Source: Trachythela sp. YZ-2020
Lineage: Eukaryota; Cnidaria; Anthozoa; Malacalcyonacea; Clavulariidae
Assembly: GCA_016169945.1 (NCBI GenBank)
Contig: JADLSH010000250.1
Coordinates: 90,238-154,237 of the forward strand
Reading direction: 5' to 3'
Length of the DNA: 64,000 nucleotides
The notes under the pieces were generated by a model. It was not told the DNA's origin. It saw only the letters and a program-made list of their open reading frames with translations, and did no database searches. Position 1 is the first letter of the stretch. Each line of letters starts with the position of its first letter. A program made the position numbers and the translations under genes. Shown piece by piece: positions 38,893 through 64,000 of the stretch.

Positions 38893-39970
38893 CTCCTGCT
38901 TTTTATCCTGTATGTAAGCAAGTTATTTGATATACTCGAAGGTCATCTACCCAACGCTCACATGTATGCAGATGACACACAACTCTACCTCTCATTAAGC
39001 CTGATGATGCTATGAATTAAAGCGCTGCAATTATAGCAATGCAGAATGCTATTGACGATGTTAAGAAATGGATGCTTGCTGATAAGCTCAAATTGAATGA
39101 TGGGAAGACTGAGTTCGTGATTATAGGCACAAGACAACAGCTCGCCAAAGTCAGCGTTGACACCCTTCGAGTAGGTAACGATCAACTTACATCACTTAGT
39201 GAGGTTCGGAATTTGGGCTGCTGGTTTGACTCACAACTCAGTATGGTGACTCACATACATAAAGTTTGCAATGCTGCCTTCTACCACCTATATAATCTCA
39301 GGAAAATCCGGAGATTTCTCGATCATGAAAGCATAAAAACTTTGGTCAACGCTCTAATAACCAGTCGCTTAGATTACTGCAACAGCCTGCTGTTTGGGAC
39401 ATCTGCCACATACTTACTGAAATTACAAAGAGTACAAAACACTGCTGCGCGGCTGATTTGCAATATCTCTCGATTTGACCATATAACTCCTACATTAATT
39501 TACCTACACTGGCTTCCGGTGAAATTTAGGATAGATTTCAAGATTCTGCTAATAACATTTAAAGTTATCCACGGACTAGCTCCTGAATATTTGGATGAAC
39601 TGATCAGTGTAAGAAGACCATCCAGATACAGTCTAAGATCGAATGATGAATTATTGCTTTCACCGCCAAAGTTCAAAACCCTGAAAACCTTGGGCGACCG
39701 CGCATTTATATCAGCAGCGCCCAATCTGTGGAACTCACTACCGAATGAAATTCGCAATGCTAAAACAGTAGATCATTTTAAAAAACTAGTAAAGACACAT
39801 CTTTTTAAGATAGCATTTTATTAATTCGATTATACTCTAGGAACAGTTAGTTATTTTATATTTCACTTTATGTAATTATTTACTTGTTTTATATCCTGTA
39901 ATGCGCAGGTGAGCATCTTCCTATGGAACCTCGCGCAATATAAATGTAAATAATAATAATAATAATAATA
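38893..39970 (+). mobile_element. CR1/L2-like non-LTR retrotransposon fragment, copy B
   Basis: Same insertion as 11945-13025, with target duplication ATATGGT at 38886-38892 and 39971-39977. YADD is followed by TQLYLS. The C-terminal frame 39039-39824 (261 residues) is open. Being at the same base in both copies, it inserted before the 27-kb duplication. Confidence 0.85.
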
Positions 39971-40990
39971 ATATGGTGGTTGCGTTTTCAGGATATCGCT
40001 CCGTGATCTTGATATTTTTCTCCAGTTGTTGAGCGAGTGTTGCTTTGTTCGTCTTTCTTGGCAAACCATATGGATCGGCCAGAGACCAGGGAAGGGGTCC
40101 TAGGGGATATGTGAAGACGGTCTTCATGTCAATTTTACGGAATTGACTGAGCAACGCCATGCGAGCAAACAAAGACCTATCCATCTGTAGGGGGATGACT
40201 TTAGCCTTCGATTGAACCTTGACGGTGGTTTTCAGATGTTTAAACGACTTCAGTTTTACTTTCTTCATTGGATCGTAGAAATATTTCTTTGGGGCCGACG
40301 AAGATCGGGCGCGAACTAACTCTTTCGCTTCTTTCTGACCTTTTTCTCTGGCTTTCAACAGGTCGTCGCGTACTTCAGTCGTCACCGCAATCCCTGTAGA
40401 CAAGCTCGTGAACTCGGCGTTGGTTTTCCAAGGATTACTAAATACTTCATCTAGAAGGTCGGCTAATTTATTTACATCTCTCACGTCAGCTTTTATCCTT
40501 CCTGGTGTCAGCTCATTGTGGACATGCGCCTTATTTGTTGCGATGGACAAATGCTCTCGCAGGAGTTTCCTGTATGCAGCACGCCTTGTGTCGTTGAGCA
40601 CCCATCTCTGAGTCGCAGCGCAGTTGGCGCTGAAACCAATATATCCACCGCTTGTCTTGCAATCTCGATTTATGGTATTCTCAATAGTCTTGTCCGCTTC
40701 GTTGCGTCCAAAGGGATTCACTTCAGGCATTGTGGTGGACAAGTTTCGCATGTAATTCGCATGTAAATGCGGAGAGCTTCGCATGTAAATGCGGAGAGCT
40801 TAGTAAGTTTCAACTCGCTTTTACGTGCTTGCAACTAGCCTGTTATACTATCTACTATTTTTGTATTATATCATTCAACTTTTTATATATGTATCTAGAA
40901 CTGAATTATGTGTGTAATTTTAAATTTTATCACGCCCCCCTTGGAAATCAATAATTTTGAAGGGTTAGCGTGTCTAAATAAAGTTCTACC

Positions 40991-41180
40991 TTACCTTACC
41001 TTACCTTACCTTACCTTACCTTACCTTACCTTACCTTACCTTACCTTACCTTACCTTACCTTACCTTACCTTACCTTACCTTACCTTACCTTACCTTACC
41101 TTACCTTACCTTACCTTACCTTACCTTACCTTACCTTACCTTACCTTACCTTACCGTACCTTACCGTACCTTACCTTACC
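40991..41180 (+). repeat. TTACC satellite, 38 units, copy B
   Basis: Same pentamer array as copy A, five units longer, with GTACC variants at the same places near its right end. Left neighbour is a 200-bp non-coding segment (40785-40990) that separates it from the nuclease-like pseudogene. Confidence 0.95.
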
Positions 41181-41680
41181 GTAATTTAGGCCTTAATGGG
41201 ACGGTAACTCAACTCGCGCCTTACATGAGCGAGATAAGGTTAAGGCGAGATAAGGGCGGTTAAAACGATTTAAGGCGATTTAAGGAAAAATTGCGGCTTT
41301 AATAAATGATTTAAGAGCGATTTAAGGACGATTTCATTTAAGGCGATTAAGGCGATTTAAGGCGATATGCGAGTTAAGGCGAGTTAAAGGCGATTTTAAG
41401 GAAAATTGGGACTTTTTAACGATGCGATTTAAGGCGATTTAAAGGCGGTTAAAGCGAGGTTAAGGCGAAGACTTTAATTTAGAAATGGGACTAGGTATCG
41501 TGCGTAATTTTGTCGATCATACGCAAATGCCCAATTGATGACTTCTTCGATGCACAAGGCGATTAGATCCATAGGCGAGTACCTGTTCGCGTGGCGTAAA
41601 GGCGATTGAGTAGAGGGACTTCGCAACCGATGCGTCGATTTAAGGGTAAGCGGAGTTAAGGCTAGGTCCCAGAGCAGTTA
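41181..41680 (+). repeat. Degenerate AAGGCGATTT repeats invading pseudogene sequence
   Basis: From 41205 to 41470 the sequence is made of units such as TTAAGGCGATTT and GGTTAAGGCGA. The following pseudogene text is copied twice in part (41475-41590 and 41680-41760) with AAGGCGAT-like inserts, for example CACAAGGCGATTAGATCC, where copy A reads CACACACGATATAGATCC. Copy A has none of this. Confidence 0.8.
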
Positions 41681-43567
41681 ATTTAGAAATCTAGGTATCG
41701 TGCATTTTGTCGATCATACGCAAATGCCATTGATGACTTCTTCACCATGCAGCACCTTGGTACCTGTTCGCGTGGCGTAAATCTTGATTAGGAGTTCCAC
41801 AGGTTCTAGGTCCAGAGACGTTGATAACTCAACCGATGACTCAAACTCCTTTGAAGAAGTCTCAGCTTCAGCGCTTCATATGTTAAAATTAAGGCGCACT
41901 TAGCTCTGTTATACTGCTCTGTTATACTCCCACTTAGTACCTTGTCAATAGAGCATTCGGCAACAACTTCACTTTGTACAGCAAGTTCCCGGAGACCAGC
42001 ATCGCCAAACCTGGTTCCAATGACGCCCAACAACATCATAAGGAGATGGAAACCACCCATCATTATCACGAGACCTTTGAATAAGGATTTTTGTTTCCAG
42101 AATATTTCCATCGCATCGCTTTCGGGGATCACTCTTGTCACGACATCTGATGGTAGAGATATTTTGCATTTCTTTTTTGTCGGCGGTGTGTAAGTACATG
42201 CTTCATCTACAACTTCTCCACTCTGTTCCCCATCTAGTCCAAGCTTTCTCTCCGTTACTAGAAAACTCGATGTGACGTTCCAGATCCACTCAGCGTACAT
42301 TCTAAGTTGTCAATGTTATCTGCAATCATTATCCCCACAGAAGTACTTCTTTCCATCTCCTCCACATCAACCGGAATCGTTACACGATTCTCGCTTTGGT
42401 CGTTTATGACTTTCAATGCACACTCGGTTTCTATTTCCTCTGCCAAGTCATAACTGATACCGTGTCCGTACTTATTGATAAGTTTCACAATTTCTGTGTT
42501 ATTGCAAATTGCTTTGACAACTGATGGGAACAGCACACTTTTGGGGGGTTTTGATAGCACCATTTGTTACGGAGAAAACGATGTCTTGAGCAAAGGATTC
42601 TTTCAACCTTAAAGTTTTCTCCGTTTTGCTCTTATCGCTATCCAAGGAATGCCCTGAAATTAGAACAGTAAGAAACACATCCAGCAAATGTGGGATGTAT
42701 GAAGGGATTTTATCTGGTGTCAGCTCCTGTTCATTTGGTGGCCAGGACATCTGAGCTTGATGATTTTTAACTTCGGAATGCAATAATTGTGCAACTCGGA
42801 TAACGTCGTTCTCACTTTTGTCTTCTACTTTAATGGCTTGTAGCTCTGAATTTAACATAAAGTTATTCAATACAACTTCGTCCATTGGCAAAGTGTCAGG
42901 ATAAACTAACGGTTTATTATATTGATAATGCACAACATGCAGCTCTGGGAACATATTTGTGACCTTCCGAATGAGGTTTTTCTTATCCGACTCTGGTATA
43001 TTGATTCCGAGTTCGCTTGCCTTGTTGATAAAAACTTTTTGATAACACGGAATTCTACTGCTCGCGGGTTGGCAATAAGATCTTCGCAAAACTATAAACT
43101 TCACTGTATGCTAGTTGCAATTCAGCACATTTACTTTCAGTTGTGCTTGTACTATTAACTTCGTCGTTACTGGTATCATATGAAATACGAACAGGTGGCA
43201 TGATATCTTGCTTCGCTGGACAGCATTTTTACATGTCCAGCATTTTTATTTTGTTTCTATCAAATCCCTTTATATATGTTGTTTTTTCAGAGGCTGAAGA
43301 GAACACTCAAAATGCACTGGTAAACGATACAATAATATTAATTAAAATTGATATTATTTTATAATAAGCTTCCCCTCTCAAATAAGCCCACTCACTTTAA
43401 CACCCCTCCCCACCCATGAAGTCAACCTCGAGCGTAGTTTTTAGTTCAAATTCACCTTAATTTATTTAATCATATTTTCTTGTATTTCAGGACAAAACAG
43501 TAATCAAAGGCCAACTCGTATTTCTTGTCATTGCTTGTCGGTTGGGAGTCATTTTCTATATACTTAC

Positions 43568-43943
43568 CCAGGCCAAGTTATGAAAATGGGTATAGTATGT
43601 CGATTCTTTTTCTGTATTATTTGTACTTTCTGGCGGATTCACCACAGGTTTTAAGATTGACAATGCTTGAGTACTATAGTGAAATGCCATAAGCTTATCA
43701 CGCAGTGCTCTTGAAGTTAAGGCCATTGAAGCAAGATCAAACAATGGCATACGGCGGAAAATGTAATACTGACAACAGTTCGTCTGGAATATTGTTGAAT
43801 AGGCCAAGTGGACAATGCTGGGTGACATTAGGTACATTTTGAGCAATGGGTTTGTTGAGTTTATTTTGAAGACGTAAGCTTGTTTGTCTTGTTTTGATAC
43901 TTCGGAGATATTTCACAATTTTATTCTTACTACTGCCAACCAT
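43568..43943 (-). pseudogene. F-box protein first exon, frameshifted, copy B (FBXO47-like)
   Basis: Essentially identical to 15686-16061, with start ATG at 43943, donor at 43567 and the same one-base frame change at TTTTCCGCC. It lies head-to-head with the intact RECQL gene 1.9 kb away. No further exons were recognised. Confidence 0.5.
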
Positions 43944-45870
43944 GTCTATATAAGAATAAAACAGAGAAATTCTCTTTTTTAGCTTAGAAATTTGGATAAG
44001 TCAAAAAAATGAAGTGATGACCTTGACTGTTTGAAACACACAGTATAAATATATATTTCTAATTAAATAAAACAAGTAAAATATCTATAGTTTATAATTA
44101 TTAATGCCAGATAACAGTGAATATAATATTATCTAAAGAGAAATGTTCACTTATGAGATAGAAATTTGGAATATAAAGAATAAAAAGGTCCACATAAAAA
44201 TATGCTGAGCTTCACAGCGTTTCAGAAAAAATTGATGAAGTCAAAAGTGTTTTATGTTTTATATAAGTTTGAATAGCTTTAGTTCAAGTTTTTTTTAGTT
44301 TCCTTATGTTATTATATTATCTCAAAGTATCTTTTATTGCCCTTTATTTTTAAAAATGTCAAATGTGTGTTCTACAAAAGCTCGAGAAGAACTTTGCCCG
44401 GCACTTTTAAATTTTTCCCGCCAATACTTTTCACGCAATTCGCGTGATCCACGCACTAATCGCGCATTTCCTTGCCTGGTTCTTATTATTTCGGATTTTT
44501 TCCTTAAAACCAGGAATATTGCATAGAATTAAGGATCTATTTGATTTGAGGAACTAATGTTATTGATGTAGACTGAATTAGGCAATTGATATCTGTCTTT
44601 ATTATATTCATTTTGAAATCAATGGCATTTCTTGCAATCTGATTGGTCAAAAATAGTGCGATTAATTTTCAAATCGCATCATCTTGAGTATTAATCGCAT
44701 CATTTTTAAACCAATCAGATTGAAGCTCTGCACCACAACCACCAATCAGATTGAATGATAGAATTCAACTAGCCAATCAATTTAAAGACAAATGTGCTCT
44801 GGCAAATGACCAAATCTGTTCACCATAAATTGTCAATACTCTAGACTGCATTTACTGCAGTTTTTTTCATAAAAATCAACATAAAGGCAAGTCGAACTTA
44901 AATTAAAAGAATATCAAATAATTTTTCACAAATAATACAGGCCAAATTATCAACAAAATTTTGAATGAAACATTGTCAAAATGTCAACAAAAACAAGTTT
45001 CATTTGAGCAACAGCCAAACTGAACACAAAGCTGTCAAAGGCACAAGGTATTAAAATATGGAATGATCGATTGTAGTGTCAATGTTTGAATGCACAAAAT
45101 CAAAAGAAACGTTTATCAATTTACATGTGAAGTCTACGATACCTTTACACTTACTTTTTCGGTCTTTATTTCTAGAAATTCACTCACATAATCACATTTT
45201 GCTTGTTTATACGGAGTCAATTTTTCAAAATTACAATTCATGTTGTTGCTATGCTACGGCATTTCAGGGAGTATCGCGGGTGTGTAAATTGTAAACAAAG
45301 ACTAATAAAATACCGCTTCCCGTTTAAAAAATTATTTAGATTTCAAAATGAATATAATAAAGTGGAAATTGAACTTCGTGTCGTGCAATTTTGGTCTGAA
45401 ATCAAACTTGTGATTACAAATCGCACTCCCGCTTCGCGGTCGTGCGATTTTGTAATCACGCGTTTGATTTCAGACCAAATTGCACTCCACTCAGTTCAAT
45501 TACCATTATTAACAGACCTCAAAATGCAGCAAATGGCATTCATAAGACCCAAAGATTCTAAACTTTTCGGGCTAACACTCGAATTACCCACCATCAAAGA
45601 ATGAGTCGGATAGGAACAATGACTCTAAGAATTTGAATAAGGTTTTTGTAAATTGAACAATTTTTAGTTTTTATCTGTATCGTTTAAAAACAAATATAGG
45701 TAATTCATGTTATTGACAAGATTGGAAAATGAGTGAATGGATGAAGATCATGAAGTGTGGAAGGAATTTTTGGGAAAAGTAAGGAGTTTCAGAGCCTTGA
45801 GAAGGAATTCCCGAATTTGCTTGCGATATCCTTGATCTTTTCCTTACATGAAGTAAACTAGGAAAACAAT
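43944..45870 (+). other. Region between divergent F-box and intact RECQL starts
   Basis: Close copy of 16062-17946, with the CCAAT-type fold-back at 44635-44722 and a longer hairpin at 45383-45485. It should hold the RECQL promoter, but I could not place a start site. No gene is seen. Confidence 0.5.
45383..45485 (+). repeat. 103-bp inverted-repeat hairpin upstream of intact RECQL
   Basis: The outer arms GTGCAATTTTGGTCTGAAAT/complement and inner arms GTGATTACAAATCGCAC/complement form an almost unbroken stem around CTCCCGCTTCGCGGTC. It lies about 390 bp before the RECQL start codon. It is complete here but lacks part of the left arm at 17487-17570. Confidence 0.8.
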
Positions 45871-59666
<13,796 letters not shown>

Positions 59667-59676
59667 CTGAATTACA

Positions 59677-59851
59677 GGGAGTCATCCATTTAGTACGTAC
59701 CGGTGCACAACTAAGGGGATGGGGAGGTCATTTTCTCAGTTGTTGCGTACGCCTATTGTTTATGTGACGTTATTTCTATTGTTCTATGCGTACAAGGAGC
59801 ACGGGGTATATTTTCAAATATTTTCGCGTACGTACTAAATGGATGACCCCC
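59677..59851 (+). mobile_element. MITE just after the RECQL stop codon
   Basis: Inverted ends GGGAGTCATCCATTTAGTAC / complement (about 25 bp, one mismatch) begin 10 bp after the TGA at 59664-59666. The 175-bp element therefore forms the first part of the RECQL 3' UTR. Confidence 0.85.
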
Positions 59852-62800
59852 AGTTGCGTTTATGTAGGTCCAACACCAGGCTATTTCTGAACAGTAACTT
59901 CAGGTTTGAAATTCTCATAAACACATGCTTCTGCTGCTCGTGGTTATTGAACGACTTTCAAGTTGCGTGCGTGTGTGATCTTGTAGCTAGGGCTTATCCT
60001 TATGATATGGACCTACTTCCAAACATGCATTTCTACATCGATCTATATAAACGGTTCTGCAACAGGGGTACCGCCGGCATCACTACTTTGAAGTTTACAC
60101 TGCTTTTAGGTCCCTAAAATATATAGACTAGAAATACCTCATGCAGAATCCCTCGCCTATTCAGAACTCAGGAATTATACTTCCCCAAAATTTATTGTAA
60201 CATGAAGTATTCGGTCAATCATTGTAACCATAGCAACATACAATTTTTACTTTTGGTACAAAATGATAAAAAGAGTAATATAAATATTTGTACTTTTAAC
60301 TATAAAATTATGAATTGCCCCACTATATAAAGTAGACATGTTATTACATACTCTTTTAGCTTTGGTTGTTGTAAAATTTAACCTTAGACTTTTCACAAAA
60401 ACGTCAAAAAATATTCAGAAAACTTCAACTGTTTTTTTACAGTATATTTTTGACATTACGTTGTTTCTTCAAAATTCAAATTTAAACTTATAGGTTTAAT
60501 CGATATTATGATAACCTCACAGAGTGTGACATACGCTTTTGCAAATCCACAAACTAAAATATGAAAAATAGACACTTACCCGTTTAAAACACTTCAAAAG
60601 TGTCCTTTTTTCAGCCATTCGACTCCTTCTCGTTTATCTTGTTTTGAAGACTCTGTTTTTCGGTATGTTTTTCCAGTAGCCCGAGTATTAAAAATCATTT
60701 TTGATGAATAACAAAATCTTTATCCGTAAATCTTTTAAAAATGTTATCCGTATGTTTCTCTCGACCTGAATTCGCGCATGCGTATAACGTACAAAACCCT
60801 GAACCATCCATGACATCGCGGCGGACGACTTTGGATTCCACTGTGTTTTCACATACCCGGGTGTAAATATCCGAGCGGAATTAGTACCCTCGCACGGCGC
60901 TTCGCGCCGGCTCGGGGATAAATGTACTTCCCGAATTTGAGTCCTCACGAAACAATAACTTGAACTCGAAGCTGCCGATGTGATCTATTGTAAACAAGCC
61001 AAACATGAGAGCACCTGGCTGGAGATACCGACCTCTAGGCCGTTTGATCAGCCACAATCTTCTCGTGTGCGCATGGATTTCGCTAAGAATTTGACCACTT
61101 GCGAGGCGGTGAGACAAGAATTTCTAAATATGTTTGATATGAGTATCTTGCAAAGCCTACGACCTCTCTCTCATGGCGGTGACTGCTCAGTCAAGATCTC
61201 TCGTGTGCACGTAAACCTTAACTTTAGTAGTTTTCATTGCCGGCCAGCAAATTCGGAAGTGTATATTGTTACATGTTCAATTCTCCTAATTTGTGAACTG
61301 AACTGTCATTTATATAATTTCACCAGCCTTAAATGCCGCAAGGTGTCCATTGCACAGTACCTGGATCGAGCTTCTATACCTATGAAAATTGGAAGCCAGT
61401 TTTAGATTTGGCGGCCACATTGGAGAGGGGACCACCAATGGCCGTCGTACAAAGGAGTACAGTACGAGGAGATATTTTCAATTTGCGCTGTGTTGGGCGA
61501 TGCAATTATTGAAGTAATGGTGGAAATATGTAAAGGAGTTGGTATATTGTTAAAAGTCACCGATTTGGGTTTGATTTCCGGGCGTTTCTAGGCGAAAACT
61601 GTTCGCGTGTGTATGTTGTTATCCCAGCCATGAGTGAGAGCATATTCACGTGAAAATTTTTGGAATAAATCGCCGTACTGTATGCCTCTCGCGTAGTAAT
61701 CAGAAATAAATTACAAGAAAAGGAGACAGTTTCACATGCTGAAGAAGTAAGTGAGTGGGCAAAAATAGTGATGGTGAAAGATCGAAGAATGAAGGCAGCG
61801 TAAAGCCGGGTTTTTGTGACGATTAAAGTCGAAACGAACTTTGCGTGTTGTAGCAACAATATTTTTGCCTTCCCGCAGTAATAGTAAAACAAGGAAACGA
61901 GAATTAGGACGTCTTGTGGGAGTAATATTGCGATATTAATGTCATGATGATGAGGAATCACTGAATCAGGCTGAAAACGAATGTGTATTTACAGAAACTT
62001 TACTATGTAAGTGGCCGTGATCTTTTGCACTGTCATAACCATATACGGACATATATAATTTATTAGTGATTTGTAAATAATAAGTATACTTTCTGCATGC
62101 TCAGTTCAGTACACTTCAAATTTAATATGATGTTTGTAGTAAAAAGTCATAAAACTATTACACTAATTTTTATACTGTATATTTCTTGTAAAAGTGTGTT
62201 TTTAAATTTCTGTGAAAGATTTTACCTGTCTGAAACATTCTGTGTCCTCTGAAGAATTTAGAAAGCTGTATGCAATAAATCCAGCATATACCATGATAAC
62301 TACAGCCAATGCTATTGTAAAAAAGTTCTCCTCATTGAAGAATTGTTTTTATTAATTCAAATTTATTTTTAATATGTCTTTAAACTACGCAGATTATACC
62401 ATTGCCAGGGTTCGTGCTACTCCTTGAAGTCATAGAAATACTCCTTGAATGAAATTCTGACTTTCCAATGGCGCGCTTGAAATGCCCTTGAAGATCTTGC
62501 AGTTTTTCACTGAAGAAACTCCTTAAATACTCCACTTGAATTTTTGTCGCTTAATGGTAATAAATTAATCTTTTACTCTAAATACAAAAAGGTATATTTA
62601 CTCTAAATCCATAGTATTTATTAGATTTTGTAAGTTGGCAGAAATCATCGGATGCTGATCACCTTTGAACACGAGAAGCAAGGCGAAAGTAACGTTAAAA
62701 TGATACAACTTTCAGATTGTTTCAATCAGGTAACTAATAAATTTGTACCTTTCTAAAAAGTTTTCCTGTTATTAGGCTACTCATTATAGTTCAGCATTAA

Positions 62801-64000
62801 GCACGATATTGTTCCTGGAAGTGTTCGTGATATTTCCAGCAGCTTTAACCTTACAAATTTATGCCAATCTGAGGAATTGTTGAATTGTATCTTGTCTTTT
62901 CTTGAAAGAAAACATCCTAAATACTCCTTGAAAAATGCTTATTTTACTCTCAGCAAATTCAGCTATTCAAGACCAGCTGAACCCCTGCACATTAGGTTCC
63001 TGATCTAACAGCTCAAAGCTATTGATGTCATTAATTCTTTGCTTTGAGGGAAAAAAAGCAGGAGCGACTAAATATATTGAAGGCCATCCTTTTAAATAGA
63101 GGTCTGAAATTTGCAGTATCTGATCATCCAAAGAAAATACTTTAAAATTTGGTGTATTTAGATGGATACTAAAAATTAAAATGACAATTTCAACAACATT
63201 CCAAGTCAGGGTGTGTAGAGAGATTTAGCTTAAGAGTTTATAATGTCTTAGTGTATCACATGATACCAGCTTATTTAGTGTATGAGTTACTTTATTTATA
63301 ACCTTGGTGCATGCTATTCCCCACTAAGCACCACCCCTCTTCCCTAACACAGATTCAAGCTTAAAATACTTGTAACCAAATAAATTGTTCGTTTAATTCA
63401 TAAGGAAACTAAATGCCACAGCATGATGCTTTGTATAGATGACCTGTAATCAAGGGATGGATTTACTGGGGGAGTGCAAGAAGAGATTTTCTGTAAACAA
63501 CCTTGAAAGGCATAAAAACATTGCATGTTGTTGTTTAGCACTTGTCGTCAGAGAAATCATTCCAACCACAAGATTTACAAGAACATTTTTTAAAGGATAC
63601 AAGTCACTTTGGAAAAATATGTTTTGCAAAAAATGCAGTGAAAAAGGTTTAGTAACGTCAAGAAATTACGGATTCGACATACTAGCAAAGCAACATGTAC
63701 AATAATACAAACTATCAATGTGGTTTATGCCAAATTGGAATCAACAAAACCAACTGGTATTACATATATTTGTGAGGGTCTTTAGTGACATCACGAGTTT
63801 GATGTTCCAACCTTAAACTTTGAAAAATCACATGAATTACTCATGACATGCCGAAATAAAATCACTGGTTTCGTTTTTAAATATTATATTTACACTGATT
63901 TTTATATCGATATTATTTATTTTAAAACTATTTGCGAGAATGTACGCCATAAACCTGTTAAGTGGCACATTTTCTTGAAAGTGCATCATATTTGAGGATC
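59852..64000 (+). other. Downstream region with no recognised gene
   Basis: About 4.1 kb after RECQL. No domain was recognised in open frames on either strand (for example 60980-61405 plus and 61557-61961 minus). A GC-richer patch at 60840-61210 could be a promoter or first exon of a neighbouring gene, but nothing proves it. At 62406-62987 a repeat with imperfect inverted ends (CAGGGTTCG... / ...AACCCCTG) and several CTCCTTGAA units may be a decayed DNA element. Confidence 0.5.

Larger units (their letters stand above)
37636..43201 (-). pseudogene. Long protein with XPG/FEN1-like nuclease domain and CXC-like tail, broken copy B
   Basis: Duplicate of 10679-15315, with start ATG at 43201. It keeps one segment lost from copy A: 40784-39921, with GRNEADKTIENTINRDCKT, GGYIGFSANCAATQRW and TGIAVTTEVRDDLLKAREKG before SLFARMALLSQ. 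It has instead lost about 240 bp with the PGWTGFNI segment (between 42115 and 42125) and is scrambled by inserted AAGGCGATT-type units at 41200-41680. In-frame text GSGTSHRVF at 42258-42300 marks the middle part. The same CR1-like insertion is present. Neither copy is intact, but together they cover nearly the whole family pattern. Confidence 0.65.

Noticed and set aside
61557..61961. Minus-strand frame of 134 codons
   Set aside because: No domain, no start context or splice evidence, and composition like the surrounding DNA; not reported as a gene.
63439..63705. Plus-strand frame of 88 codons near the right edge
   Set aside because: No recognisable motif and no splice support; likely chance.

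Overview
This is animal nuclear DNA. The genes are split by GT-AG introns, the intergenic DNA is AT-rich, and at least six classes of transposable element are present: Penelope-like, CR1/L2-like and R2/NeSL-like retroelements, Tc1/mariner, hAT and Harbinger-type DNA elements, plus a tRNA-derived SINE. The helicase gene is clearly RECQL (RECQ1) of the animal type. The repeat load suggests a marine invertebrate, perhaps a cnidarian, but the species cannot be settled from the sequence.

The window is organised around one locus, RECQL, that has been amplified in tandem. The rightmost copy (45871-59666) is complete: nine coding exons join with consistent phases into a 665-residue protein containing the helicase core, a four-cysteine zinc site, a winged-helix (RQC) domain and a charged tail. 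To its left lies a duplicate of about 26.96 kb (9927-36884). It carries the flank, a minus-strand multi-exon pseudogene with an XPG/FEN1-like nuclease domain, a minus-strand F-box gene fragment, and RECQL exons 1-6 only. Further left are two more copies of exons 5-6 (1-4528 and 4529-9870), made by a second duplication of about 5.3 kb.

In all three incomplete copies exon 5 is broken at the same base by a Penelope-like element. In the 17947-32345 copy this puts a stop codon just inside the element, so exons 1-5 could still encode a 332-residue protein consisting of the N-terminal region and the first helicase lobe. In the same three copies, exon 6 carries an expanded TATGGG hexanucleotide inside helicase motif V (2, 3 or 4 extra units); the intact gene has none.

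Region by region: 1-9926, two exon 5-6 copies with Penelope-like elements; 9927-15315, nuclease-like pseudogene (minus) with a CR1-like insertion and a TTACC satellite; 15686-16061, F-box fragment (minus); 17947-36736, truncated RECQL copy, with intron 2 filled by a five-level nest of transposons (22214-28267); 36885-43943, second copies of the nuclease-like pseudogene and F-box fragment; 45871-59666, intact RECQL; 59667-64000, downstream DNA in which no gene could be recognised. Because several duplicates are nearly identical and differ mainly by small indels, misassembly or unmerged haplotypes must be excluded before the amplification is taken as biological.
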